Assembly (NCBI GenBank): GCA_016808115.1
Contig: JAEQBH010004541.1
Span: 166,541-230,540 of the forward strand
Direction of reading: 5' to 3'
Length of the DNA stretch: 64,000 nucleotides
Origin: Tetrastigma voinierianum
Lineage: Eukaryota > Streptophyta > Magnoliopsida > Vitales > Vitaceae
How positions within the stretch are numbered: the stretch's first letter is position 1; the number at the start of each line of letters is the position of its first letter. The position numbers were made by a program, and so were the translations under genes. Below are positions 36,724 to 49,185 of this stretch, piece by piece. The notes beneath the pieces are model-generated. The model was not told the origin of the DNA and did not search any database. It saw nothing but the letters and a program-made list of their open reading frames with translations.

Positions 36724-37413
36724 TGTGCTTATATCTGGAAATTAACACACAATATTTCAGATCATCGAATTGAGCTCATCTACGATAATAATAATAAATA
36801 AAAATAAACATATAGTGCATACCATTTGAAGAACACGCAGCCATGAGAGATTTCCCTTAAGTTTATAGATCTTAAATCCTTGATCTCTTTCCCTTCAGTT
36901 TATAGATCTTAAATCTTTGATCTCTTCTTCTCCTTATCAAACTTTGATACATAGAATTGTTTTCTGTAATTGATGGAAGAGTGCTCTAACCGCATATGAA
37001 GGGTTTCTATATATAACTTATTGATAGGAGAAGAGGGCCAAGAATACACGTTCAAAAACCGTTATAAACGTGTAATTCGAATAACTGTTCATATAATAAA
37101 TTATATTTATTATAAATAACCGTTCTTATAATAAATTATATTTATTATAAATAACCGTTCTTATAATAAATTATATTTATTATAAATAACCATTCATATA
37201 ATAAATTATATTTATTATAAATAACCGTTCTTATAATAAATTATATTTATTATAAATAACCGTTCTTATAATCCAATTCTGGCCCATTATAATTTACCCA
37301 CTCCATCGAGGGTATATATCTTTATAACGAGTTTAAAGATAATGAGTATTCTTTTAATTGGCTAAATATTAGGTTAATTAGGTCACCCACTTAATTTTAA
37401 TGTGGAAATAACA
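36724..37413 (-). repeat. Copia LTR (3' LTR of the minus-strand element)
   Basis: About 690 bp, from TGTGCTTAT to GGAAATAACA. It holds a 35-bp tandem repeat (37,086-37,272, about five copies), each with ATAATAAATTATATTTATTAT, which is nearly palindromic. It matches the LTR at 42,458-43,190 throughout. Confidence 0.82.
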
Positions 37414-37699
37414 TTCTCCCACTTGCCCAGCTAAACCGATTATGAAAACTATCGTGATCACGATTTCGGCACCCAGCCAATCGTCGAAATCATATACCAT
37501 ATCTTTGAATCGGTTTAGATATAAATGCAAGTCATGGCGGTCACATGACCATAATGTCATGTTTCCTTCCATACACCACATCAATAACCATACTAACCAG
37601 GTCCATAATGCGAATAGCTCCTGCCAATTTGTCTTGTCGGGACCGATTCTTGTTTATCGAACAATAAACGTGCGCCCATGGTGAAAACAAGAATAAAAC

Positions 37700-38139
37700 G
37701 AAACAATTTTAATCGCAAATTGTCAATTATAACCACCATCCATTATCATATATATTATGGATTACTCAAAAGGCCCATCCTCATAACATGTTCTAAATAT
37801 GCCTTTGAAGGTAATCCTTTAGTTAATGGATCAGCAACCATAAGTGTGGTCCTAATATTTTCAATTGACACTTGTTGTTTTTACGGACTCTTTCTTTAAC
37901 AACTAAATACTTTAAATCCATGTGTTTGATCCACTAGAAAATTTTGCCATTCTTAGAGAAAGAAAGCAGGTTGCGGTGTTATCACGATATATTCTCGAGG
38001 GTTTAGCGATAGAGTGGAAGCAACACCAAGCCGAGACAAAATTCCGCAACCATAAAGAAGCATGACTTGAAGCTTCAAAACAAGCAACAAACTCGGCTTC
38101 CATCGTAGATGAAGCGATGGTGATTGTTTTACTCTTCAC
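37700..38139 (-). pseudogene. Copia RNase H domain
   Basis: Read on the minus strand from 38,139: the hallmark IASSTMEAEFVACFEASSHA, then LWLRNFVSAW, a SIAKPSRIYRDNTA block and KFSSGS. After a frameshift the DLKYLVVKERV stretch and a domain-end block resembling VADPLTKGLPSKAYLEH continue down to about 37,750. This is the C-terminal domain of copia pol, and its order after RT is normal. Frameshifts break it at least twice. Confidence 0.8.
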
Positions 38140-39246
38140 GAGATTGCCCCATTTGCTAGCATAAAGACAAATTCTGAAATTGACTTTAAGCTATCGAGAC
38201 AACCACCATAATCAGAATCCGAGTAACTAACAACCTCTAATTGTTCAGATCTTTTATATGTGAGCATATAATCCTTTGTCTCTTTTACTCCCTTTTCATG
38301 TTATTCACTGGAGCCTTTGCATTTTACTTAATTTGTCACCTTTCAATGGGTGCGATACGGAGTGAACATGGCGCATATTAAATCTCTACAAGAAGCAGTC
38401 AATATATCCTTTAAAGATAAACCTAGCACTCCTCGAGATTGATCCCTAAAGATCTCGTGCCAATAACATAGTTTGCCTCACCTGTGTATATGGGATTTTG
38501 GACATTTCTTGGGATATTTGAACAGACCTGTGGATGTTGCCTAGCCAGAAGCAAATATCATCCACATACGTATCGGAAATATACGCTTGCTCCCACTAAC
38601 TTTCAGATATGCAACGATCAACAATGTTCTCTTCCATCAAGAAAGAATCTGTGGTATTATTAAACTTAATATACCATTGTGCGGGAAACTTGTTTAAGAC
38701 CATAAATGGATTTCTTTAATTTGTAAACTAGGTGTTCATTTCCTTTCTTTGTGAACCCTTAGGGTTGTTCCATGTAGATATCTTCATCCAAATTCCCATT
38801 TAGAATACAGTTTTCCACATCCATTTGATGTAACTCTAAATCAAAATGAGCTACGAAGTACTTGTGATGATTCTAAGATCCTTTCTTGGAAACTAGAGAG
38901 AAGGTATCTTTGTAATCATTCCTTTTGGAGTGAAACCTTTAGCCCTGAAATCGGCCTTAAATCGTTAGATGTTCCTTTAGCATCGCTTTGTCTTAAAAGA
39001 CCATTTACGGTAGAAGCGGCTTTACAAGCTATTAGGCAATTCGATGAGATCGAGACAATGTTATAGACACATAGATTTCAACTCTTCATTCATAGCTTCC
39101 ATCCATTTACTAGAATCATCACTTTCCATGGCTTGTGAAAATGAAACCGGATCCTTCCTTATCCCAATATCAAAATCAGATTCTTGTAAATACACCACAT
39201 AATCATCTGTAATGGCAGGTCTCCTTTCTCTTTGAGATCTCCTCAA
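38140..39246 (-). pseudogene. Copia reverse transcriptase domain
   Basis: The domain start is clear at 39,246-39,061: RRSQRERRPAITDDYVVYL, then DPVSFSQAMESDDSSKWMEAMNEEL, the classic lead-in to copia RT. Fragments of the palm and thumb continue to about 38,300 in changing frames. The equivalent of the catalytic YVDD block near 38,555 is damaged. The domain follows integrase, as copia order requires. Confidence 0.72.
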
Positions 39247-39299
39247 AGGTCTTGGTTAATAATTGGCTCTAGAGCATTTTTCAATGGCAATAGTTTAAA

Positions 39300-40385
39300 G
39301 TGGTAATGAACCATCTCTATTATATTTGCTCATTTTCCTCAACTTGTTGAAACGAGGTTGAGAATGATAATTCTTGAGGTAAAAGAGTGGTGGGATATCC
39401 ACTCTTATTTCTTCAACATCTACCTTTCTTGGTTCATTACTCCCAGCTAATTTAACCATTCTCTAAGAATGCGGCATTAGGTTTGTTAACTATTCTCACA
39501 TTGTGGATTAGAGACCCGATAAAATCTGTACCTTTGGATTTATTCGGATGCTTGATGAAATATCGAGATATCGTTCTTGAATCAAGCTTTTTCTCATGAG
39601 TTTATAGATTCTTACTCCATTGGACAACCATATATGTATATGTCTCGAAGCTAGGTTTTCCTACAGTTCCATAACTCGAAAGGAGTTTTTGGAGCGCCTT
39701 ACTAGGAACTATGTTCAAGATATACATTGCGGTTTAAGGCTTCACCTGATGAAATAGGTCTTGAAGAGTAACTCATCATATCTGCTTATTTTCCATTAAT
39801 GTGCGATTACGCCTTCCCGTGACACCATTCTGTGGCGTACCAGGCGTGTGTGCGAGCACGAATGCCATGCTTTTCAAGGAATTTGGCAAAGGACCGGGAT
39901 TTTGTCTGATTCATCATATACGCCATAATATTCACGCCTCATTGATCTCACAATTTTAACATCTAATTGTCTCGACCTCTGTTATGAACATCCTCGAAGA
40001 TGTCGTGGCACGAGACTTTTCATGCATTAGATAAACATTACCATAACGAGATAGATCATGTCTATAAAGGTGATAAATATTCTCTCTTGCCATGTGGAGC
40101 AGAGAGTGGTCCACAAATATCACGTAATAGTTATCTCAAGGAATCATTGCTTCTTGTGGCACCTTTCTTTGTATGTTTAGTTTGCTTTCCCTTTATGCAA
40201 TCTACGCATACATGTCGATGAAGTCGAATTTTGTAAAATTCCTTGTCGCCTAACTTCTCTATTCTCCACTGAGATGTGCCTAGTCTTATGTGCCACAAGA
40301 TTGAAGAATTTTCATTAATTAAGCCACGTTTTGAACCAACATTTGAATGCAGGGTTATTAAAACTTTTGCAAATTCATGATTCAA
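39300..40385 (-). pseudogene. Copia GAG-pre-integrase and integrase
   Basis: Minus strand from 40,385: SSILWHIRLGTSQWRIEKL followed by CVDCIKGKQTKHTKKGATRS, the GAG-pre-integrase HHCC region. Then a DICGPLSAPHGKREY block opens the integrase core at about 40,130-40,070. Core fragments extend toward 39,400 with frameshifts. Integrase would insert the element's cDNA into the genome; this copy is inactive. Confidence 0.75.
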
Positions 40386-40639
40386 GGAAATTTTATATAA
40401 ACCATCACATAAATACGAATAGCTGTAATAAAATTTAACATCAAACTTAATTGTCGAGCGAATAAAAGCAGAATATCATTAGCATCTAATTTGGACAAGA
40501 AACTAAATTCCTAGAAATAGAGGTACATAAAAAAGTGTTTTAAAAAGATCCATCGATGACGTCTCTAATAGTAGCGATAGGTACCAACGGCTACCTCGAC
40601 AGACGGTTTCCGTATAGAGAACTTTTTACTTTCCTTTGG

Positions 40640-41580
40640 TTTCTGGTTGTAAGGAATCCACGCATTAAATTAGTCACATGAGTTGTGGCTCGAGAATCAA
40701 TCCACCAAGTATTTGAAGGAACTTGGCAAGATTGGATTCATAACATACAAAGAAAGATTTATACCTCTCTTTTCGGCCCGAGCCTTGCGCTGATACGATC
40801 CTTCTTCACATGCCTTTCTTGCCACAAAAGTAGCAACTTAAGTGAATTTTCCATCGTGACTGGCTACCTTCCCGGGTCCACTTTTCTTAGGTGGAAAGTT
40901 CTTTCCTTTTTAATTCCCTTTCTTCTTCGCGACTCCGCATGAGTTACATTAGAAGCAGATTATGTCATGCTTGTCTTAATCTCGCTTCCTCTTGTATACT
41001 TTTCTTGGTGAGCTTATTCAAGTTCCACATGATCCTGTTAGTATTATAGTGGATTTTGAATGGAACAAGCGTGATGGAGAAGTGAGTTAAGGATAAAGCT
41101 ATTACCAAAGAGGACTTCATCCCTTCTACAATTAACATGGCTTTCTTGACCTTTTTCCCGATCATGTTTAAATATGTTTGTTGAATACCTTCGGCCATCG
41201 TATTTCATGGTGGTCAATTCAGCCATCAATGTGCACCATGAGGACTTATCGACTCGTTTAGACGCTCCTCAGTAGTTCGAAATTCAGGGACAAGCTGGTT
41301 TGAGGAGAGAGGTCTTGATATTATTGGCAATAGTCATTCTCGCAAACATCGGACTCGGTGTTGGATCTTGCGAAGCTTTTGATTGTTCCGCTTGCTCAGA
41401 GATCTTGTCATCAGTAGCCGGGAGGATTTATCCGTTAGTAAAGCGGTCGAGATCAATACGCTAATGAGAATTGAACCCTTTCATACCATTCAGAAAAGTT
41501 CGACCCATCAAAAACAGTCATTCCAGATGCAAGAGAGTGTAATGAAGTGGGAACTGTACAAAATATAACAATGCTCACAA
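40640..41580 (-). pseudogene. Copia gag and protease
   Basis: On the minus strand gag is seen as MAEGIQQTYLNMIGKKVKK and NLNKLTKKSIQEEARL (41,198-40,965). A CCHC knuckle remnant CYFCGKKG lies near 40,830. The protease site WIDSRATTHVTN (about 40,707-40,670) has Arg where the family's DSGA carries Gly. Several frameshifts separate these pieces. Confidence 0.7.
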
Positions 41581-42457
41581 TAAGGCCTCAAGTATAAAAT
41601 AAATAGCAATGAACTATTGATATCATTAAAATTCTCCTTTAGGTAAATTTTAACATATCCAGTGTTAAGCGGAGAACTTAAAACACCTTACTATTTTTGT
41701 GTCATTTATATATATTTTAACTTTGGGTAACCATTTTACCTTTCTAAGCAACACAAAATAAAACCATTAGTAATAATTAGTGAAATTGACTCTCCTTTGG
41801 GTTCGATCTCATTCTCTAAGTATAAAGAGAATTATTAGAATTTTATAAGTCTCCCTTTATTCCTTTTATGCAATTCTATAAATACAAGGCTCACTAATTT
41901 GAGTTACTTTGGCAGCTATCTAAATTAGTTAACCTTACATTATAAATTGTCATTTGAATAAAATTTCCACAAGATGAAATTAATTCTTTTATATGAGTTA
42001 AAAAATCAAAAATAGTATATTTAATAATCATCGATTCAATAATCAATCATAATAAAATTAAAGAAATCGAAGCATTCATCGAATAATTTCACAAGAGTTC
42101 GAAATCATATGATATATGGACATCTTAAAAATTTCGAGTTTCATATTCAAATAAGTGATAATGATCGGCCCGACCGGTCTTGTGATTCTATATTTCTCCT
42201 TTATTGAAGCTTCTAATGCGGTGTATGAAGCCTTGAAATGGCAGTAATGGCGCCACTCCGCAGTGATCCGGTCGGCGTTGCGAGAAAAATAAAAAAAAAA
42301 ATCTTCGCCCTACTAGCGTTGAGGGTACAGTCTTTATTTAAATATATATATATTTTTATTCATTTTAGTGAGGCAATCAATCGTAGATAAATCTCAAAAT
42401 TTAATCTTTATAAAACAATGATTACGAATATTTAAATTCAATCTAGCTCGATACCAA

Positions 42458-43190
42458 TTATTACTTTTAATACGGAAATTAACCTGCGATATTTGAGGAT
42501 CGCCGAATTAAACTCATCTCGATAATAATAATAAATAAAAAATAAACATATGGTGCATGCAGATTTGAAGAACATGACCATGAGAAATTTCCCTTCGATT
42601 TATAGATCTTAAATCCTTGATCTCTTTCTTCCGGTTTATAGATCACCAAATCCTTGATCTCTTGTACCTCATATCAGACTTTGATACATAGAATTGTTTT
42701 TAAGTAATTGATGGAAGAGTGCTCTAACGCATATGAAGGGTTTCTATATATAACATTAGGCTAGGAGGGCGAGATACACGTTCAAAGCCGTTATAAACGT
42801 GTAATTAGAATAGCTTGTTCATATAATAAATTATATTTATTATAAATAGCAGTTCTTATAATAAATTATATTTATTGTTCATATAATAAATTATATTTAT
42901 TATAAATATATATTCTTATAATAAATTATATTTATTGTTCATATAATAAATTATATTTGTATTATAATAACAAGATTCATATAATAAATTATATTTATTA
43001 TAAATAACCGTTCTTATAATAAATTATATTTATTATAAATAGCAGATTCTTATAATAAATTCTATTTATTATAATTTACCTCCATCGAGGGTAAATATCT
43101 TTATGATTTAAAGATGTGTGAGTATTCTTTTAATTGGCTAAATATACTAGGTTAGTGGGCCACCCACTTAATTTTAATGTGGAAATAACA
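42458..43190 (-). repeat. Copia LTR (5' LTR of the minus-strand element)
   Basis: About 733 bp, matching the left LTR in order, including the ATAATAATAATAAATAAA start block and the TTGATCTCTT doublet. The 35-bp AT-rich tandem array at about 42,825-43,075 is longer and more irregular than in the left LTR. Confidence 0.8.
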
Positions 43191-43215
43191 ACTCCGCCTC
43201 CCCCCCACAGTGTAA
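43191..43215 (+). pseudogene. Last bases of the split U2 IDL copy
   Basis: ACTCCGCCTCCCCCCC...GTGTAA matches the 3' end of the U1 gene (25,740-25,764). It shows that the copia element landed inside the coding region. Confidence 0.75.
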
Positions 43216-45715
43216 CAAAGTGATAGATAATGTCACACCTACTAAAATAAAAGCTAAAATAAAAGCGCTTTCTTTCTCTTTTTCATTTCTTCCATTTTAT
43301 ACCCAGGGGTTGGATTTTACACGTTTAATGCTCATACATTTAAGAAAGCACTTTCACTTTTTTACGTTACATATTCATACATTCATTTGTAATTGTAGCA
43401 TACGCGGTGTTTCCCCCGCCTCGTACCACACAGGTGTTTATCGAGCTCGGGGCCCTTTTTATGCCCCAGGTGAGGCCACTACTGTCGTCGATTACGTTTA
43501 CCTAGCTTCGGACCTCACGCCCTCGGGCATGGATTAGGCTTCGTCGGTCGTCTCCGTCTTGAGCCTCAACTGGCTGAAAGTCGGATACTAGATGCAATAC
43601 CCTCTAATGAATTGGTAAAAATCGGATGGCTTCAATCCAGTTCGAGGTTTTCGATGAATGATCAAGATTTCCAAGTTGAATATGAAGAAGACTTGATCAA
43701 ATTGCTTGTTTAGTGCTGCGTTGAATATCCCATAGGAAGGGAGAAAGGGGAGGAGAGAGACTTTGAGTTTAAAAAACACAAAGTATCTTTATTTTAAATA
43801 TATATTTATTCTAATGAGTAATATAAAATATATTTGATAAAAATAACATGATTTTAGTTTTAAAATTTTAAATATCACATTTAAATAAATATAAATTACT
43901 TAGATTTACTTTTACGGGGGTTGTTTTTTTTAATTATGAAACATGTATTTATTTTTAAAATTATTTTATTAAATGTAAAGGTATTTATATTTTAAAATAA
44001 ACTTTGTGTTATTTCTAGAAATTTTAAATATTAAATAAGCAAATATCACGACAAAATTAAATTTATTTACTTTTTGTTAATCTTTAACATGAAATGATAA
44101 ATAAAAAAGTTTTAAATCTATCTCAATACACTTTTATAAATACATGAAAAAATTGTATATATTAATTAATTTTTAGATCAGAACCCTTCTCTGTTTTATA
44201 TTTAAGTTATAAACAATTCTTTTATCAAAATTCTTGTTATGAAATGTTATTCTAATTTATGTTCATTGCATAAATGATGATGATTTTGAATTTGTTGTAA
44301 TTCAACACATAATAGATTATTGTATTCTAAATCCTTCGATAAAAATCTTTTTTTTTTTACAAATCCCCTTAATAAAAGTCTTGCATATTTCAAATAAATA
44401 TTTTATAATTTACATCAAATCATAAATGAGAATTCTATGAAAAGTTAAACTATTAGGGGGAATAGATTATATTAAATATAGAATGTTTTTCTTTATTAGA
44501 TTTTGGTGAACTCAAATTATTTTTCCCACATAATAATTTATATAATATTTTTATAAATTTTAAAACTTTTTAGTATATTATTTTCACACCTTGAGGCCAG
44601 GCTAAGATCCTCTAGTCAATGATGGATGTTGTGACTTTAAATTATGCCCTCGGACGAGTCTACGCTCATATCACTCCCGTGTTTGTCAGAATCGAATGGC
44701 GGATTTTTCAAGCACCTGCTAAAGCATTTCCTCCATCGGGGCTGGAGTCAATAGAACTCTGGTCTAGCCTTCGTTTCGCCTAGTCAAGTTTGGGATATTC
44801 TGGGAACACCATTACTCCAAAATAACAAGGGCTTTTTATTTTTATTTATAAGTTATTCCTTAGCTGATCCTTATTTACTATTTATATTTCATGCAAGGGC
44901 TTTTGAATAAAAAAATAAAACACATTCTCTTTAATTTCTACTACATTCCATTTATATTATGAAATACATGATATTAAATAATTTAATGATGATTTTATGT
45001 CAGTCACATGTTTTTCTAGCAAATAGAAAAATAAATTACATTAAAAAAAAAATCACAACCTATATTTTTATTTGATGAGATTAAATATCTAAAAGTGTCT
45101 TATATCATATATTATAATATAAATATATTATATATTTCATAATATATATTATATACATTGTATTTTATAATTTTAATATAAGTATTATAAATTTTTTTAT
45201 TTCTCGTCGATTAACCAATATCATGGTTTTTATATTTTGTAAACTATAATCCAAATCAAAACTAAGCCGATCGGTCGATTAATCTATTTTCGCTTTGGTC
45301 TCAGTTCGATTTAGTTGATTTTCTGCTGTCGAGCTAAAGGAAAAATTATTATTTAAAAAAAAAACAATAATTAATTAATTATTAAATTCATATTAATTTA
45401 TCAATCAATTAATAAAATTATAATTCATTAAGATAGTTAACCCTCTAGAATAAATTTTCTGCATCTATTTTGCTCAGCTAGCCACTTAAAACAATATTAG
45501 ATTTCAATGCCACTTCGGATCAGTTCAAGTGGAAGAAAGGATGGGTTATGCGGAAGGTCTAGAGTTCAAGTACCTATAAAAACAATCTTTTAAAAAGAAA
45601 TTATTTATAAGAACATTATATTAGAACAATGTAATGCAAAGTAAATATCTTTCTTTTAAGAAATTAGTTATATAATGTATTGCAAGCGTTATCTTATCCA
45701 ATTCATTTAGAGTTT
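43216..45715. other. Spacer downstream of the U2 IDL copy
   Basis: Counterpart of 25,765-28,247. It has the same GGGGCCC and GTGTTTATCGAGCTC block near 43,400-43,470. A block near 44,640-44,780 contains CATTTCCTCCATCGGGGCTGG and TCAATAGAACTC, closer to the IDL repeat than the U1 equivalent. AT-rich remainder, no gene. Confidence 0.55.
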
Positions 45716-47158
45716 CTTGAATTATATTCTATAGCATAAAACTTTGAGAAATCGCGAAAAGTCATGGAAATATTTTATATTTGATACATTAACAAACTCT
45801 TAATTTATTGAACAAAAATATAACATAATTCCCTTCTATTTATATTTATTCTTTTTTTTTGGTTCTCATTCACGTAAGCATTTTCCTTTTGTCCCTCATT
45901 AGTCACGATACAAATTTATATGGCCTCCCACCTTGAGTTGACAAGAATCATAGTAAACCTTAAAACTACATAAGAAATAAGAGGTCGGCCTTTGTGGCGT
46001 GAGGGGCCTAAGGCGGCATTCTAAAAGGGGGCCTATTGTGTATAAATTTTTTTTTACTTGTAATATTAATATTAAGCCTAAAACCTTAGTTTTTATTATG
46101 TTAAAACCTAATGTGGGGGGCCTATTTTTTAAGAGAAATGTGGGGGCCTGGCGACCGCCTCTTTACGCCTACCGCGAGAAGGCGACTACTGGAGACAAAG
46201 TACAATATTTATATGGAATAAACTAGAAGATTATACGGTGATATGTAAAAAAAATTATTATTATTATTTTTTGAAGGTATTTTATTTCCAATAAAACCTA
46301 TATCGAGGGTTAAAAACTCAGTGACATAAAAAATGGAGGGTTCTGAAAGTCCCGATGGGGACAAATTTATTAAAGGCATTGATATTACTATAATGTATTC
46401 CAAAGTAAATAGATGTAAAGAAAATTATTTTTATTTATTTAATAAAAGGTTTTTAAAGTATAATAATTTTATTAATTGGAATTCTGATATATCGATAAAT
46501 CGAAATCCAAAATCCAAATAGCTAAAAACCATAAATGAAATAATATCTAGGTTAATAGTATAATAAATTTGCATAAATCCTATAATTTTGATAGTATAGT
46601 GACTAGAATATTTACGACTCCAGTTCTTCAACCTACTGACGATCATAATTTGATATTTGAGCTTATGATAAAGCTTTACCTATCTGAATCACCCCCACAC
46701 AAATAAAACGTTGCAACAAGGCAAAATTAAAAAGAAAGCATCAAGTCGTAACAATAACTTTCCTTTCAAAATAAATACCACTTAATAAGACAATGACAAT
46801 ATGAAAAAACAAGATAAGACATATATCTTTATTGGAAAGAATTTTCATTGAGCAATAAAATGAAAAGAAATATCTGCAGAGAAATTGTAAGTAATAAAAT
46901 GATGACAACACGAGAAAACAAGATAAGACCTACATCTTTGTGGAAAAACCACTTTATTAAGTAAGAAATTGAAAGAAGAAGATGCGTATGGATGATTTCA
47001 AGTCAAAAATGGCAAAAAAATCAGCCCGTCTTTGAGGAAAATGGGTTAGAAGAGAACGAGGTGAAAGAAAATTAGAGGAGGGGCAACTATGGTTTTATTA
47101 AGGTTTTTTTTTTTTGAAAAGAGATAAATTTATTGATTCATGTTAGCAAAACATTTGA
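45716..47158. repeat. U2 copy of the pre-LTR module
   Basis: Shared with U0, U1 and U3. It contains the MITE at 45,983-46,190 and ends TTTGATG directly at the LTR, without the extra 70 bp of U1 and U3. Its ORFs are not conserved. Confidence 0.65.
45983..46190. mobile_element. Mutator-like MITE, U2 copy
   Basis: Same insertion as 267-459 in U0, with the shared interior AAGGGGGCCTATTGTGTATAAA and GTTAAAACCTAATGTGGGGG. The right duplication GGAGACAAA (46,191-46,199) is kept and the left one is degraded. The inverted ends share GTCGCCT and GCG..AGGC words. Confidence 0.7.
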
Positions 47159-49185
47159 TGTAACACCTCAAATTATACCCTGACATATTTATAACATGTT
47201 TAGGGTATAATAAAAGTAAATGTATATTTTTCGAATAAAATAATGTTAAAAATAAAATAAGCAAACGAAATTAATACAAAGTCAAGGGTAAATTGGTATT
47301 GCAATTAAGGACCCAAATGACATAAGAACAAAGGTGTATGTAGTAGAATTTGAATAAGTGGAAGTGCAAATAGAGAGGGAGTTTGGGGACCAAAAATGCA
47401 AAAGGAAAATATTAAAATCCAAATGAGATAAGGCAGAAATAAATATATCATTTTGGTCTTTGGGGATAAACTTAAGGGATAGGAGAAAGAGAGAAGAAAG
47501 GGAAGAAGAAGAAGAAGAAAGAGAGGAGAAGAGAAGGAAGAAGATAAGAAGATCAAGGTATGAGGAGTGTTAAGTTTTGCTTATGGAACTTGTATGAAAT
47601 ATGATTTAGTATGGATTCATTAGACTTTTGGACTTTTTTGTATGGAATTGTTTTGATGAAGAAGAAACCATAAACCCTTTTTTTTTTTTTTTTATGAATT
47701 TGGGTCTAAAGAACCCTACTTGATAAGTGGTTGTGTTTTGGAGTTGGGTTGGTTTGATTTAATCCTCGATTGATGAATATTTGTATTAGAAATATGGGGT
47801 TTAGGAGATCTTTGTCAAAATTTCCTTCAACCGGATAAATTATAATTTATTTGTTTGTTTCATTGGATGTTCTTGGACTATGAAAGCCATACGAGTCTAG
47901 AATCCATCCATATATAGCTTGATAATATGTGGAACTCATGTATTAGGTCCATAACCCACATGAAACGTGACCTGTTGGTTACTGCGTGATCCTTGTTCAT
48001 GGGAAGCCTCCCGACCGGATGGTCATAATTTCTTACGTCAGGACTGGTTGAATGTTCTTGGACTCTATGGAAAGCCGATTCTAGAAGATCATCCATATAT
48101 AACGGTAATTGAATGATGGTAAACCAGCTCATAGCGCCGTATAGTAAACCATGGTTATTATGTATATAATGAGATATGAAAATCTGAGAATCTTAATAAT
48201 GGTTACATTAGTATGTTTTAATTCTAGGATGACAATAATTATTCAGAATATTGAGAATGTACTAAACATAAAAAATACGCTAGTTGCTTAGAACACAGTG
48301 AGGATGGATGATGGACATACTGACAGGGAAAACAAGTCTGCGACTATACGTCGGTGGCCTCTGATTTTGGGTCATTATAGCGCCTTCAGGTATATGAGAT
48401 GATTAATTATCACTGCGTATAATGATATGAGCGCCTTAGGGCCTTATAAGATGGTTATTGTCTCATTGCAATGATAACAACGCCTTGGACCTTATAGATC
48501 ACTATTTCGTGCGATTAGTCTGGCGCCTTCGGGCCCTTATGGTTTTAATTTATCCGCCTCAGGTTTGTAGGCATGAAACATAAAACAAATGACTTGAATA
48601 TGACTGCAATAAGTATGATATATGTTAAGAGAGCATGCTTTTCGCTATGCGATGACAAATATATTGTGACAAGAATATGAAACGAAAGTGTAAAATGATA
48701 AGAAATGAAACATGGTATGATAAGTAAATGTGAAATATGTATAAGCATGTTTAAATGATATGATATGTGATCATGTATGTGTATAGAAGTGTCATGACCC
48801 TTATTAGAGAGGTCATCCATATGTATTAATTCCCACACTATGCTATAAACAGCATGGGTGTTTCATCCATGTAGATGCAGGGGAAGCCGAGAAAGCGAGA
48901 AGTGGGACACTCCGCCAGACCAAGGCCCGACCTACTAGGTGCCCCTTAAGACCTTTGGTCTATTTTTGTATATGTCTTGTTTTTAGCCATGACTCACCCA
49001 AATATTGTAAATGTTGAACACTTCCATATATGAAGCTTGTATATATTTTGTAATCGTTGCTACGAGAATATAGTACAATTAAAATGTTTAATATTATATG
49101 GATGAATAAACTTAAAGGTTATAAGTATATAAAAATAAAATAAAATGACACCTAAACGACAGTGTCTTGCAGAGTTGGGGCGTCA
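47159..49185 (+). repeat. 5' LTR of the deleted gypsy element, U2
   Basis: It begins TGTAACACC and ends GGCGTCA before the PBS TGGTATCATAGCC at 49,194-49,206, about 2,027 bp. The internal landmarks match U1, including the purine-rich tract near 47,480-47,550 and the GGGCCCTTATGG minisatellite region near 48,380-48,545. Confidence 0.82.

Larger units (their letters stand above)
36724..43190 (-). mobile_element. Ty1/copia element inserted into the U2 IDL gene (minus strand)
   Basis: A near full-length element with LTRs at 36,724-37,413 and about 42,458-43,190. On the minus strand it reads gag, protease, GAG-pre-integrase/integrase, RT, RNase H. The inverted PPT TTCTCCCACTTG abuts the left LTR (37,414-37,425), and the inverted PBS GCTCGATACCA abuts the right LTR (42,446-42,456). 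ACTC at 36,720-36,723 and 43,191-43,194 is a probable target duplication, one base short of five. The domains are all present in order but frameshifted. This insertion is absent from U1 and U3. Confidence 0.88.

Noticed and set aside
37086..37272. Regular 35-bp repeats that could suggest a CRISPR array
   Set aside because: There are no spacers between the units, the context is a plant copia LTR, and no Cas genes are present.
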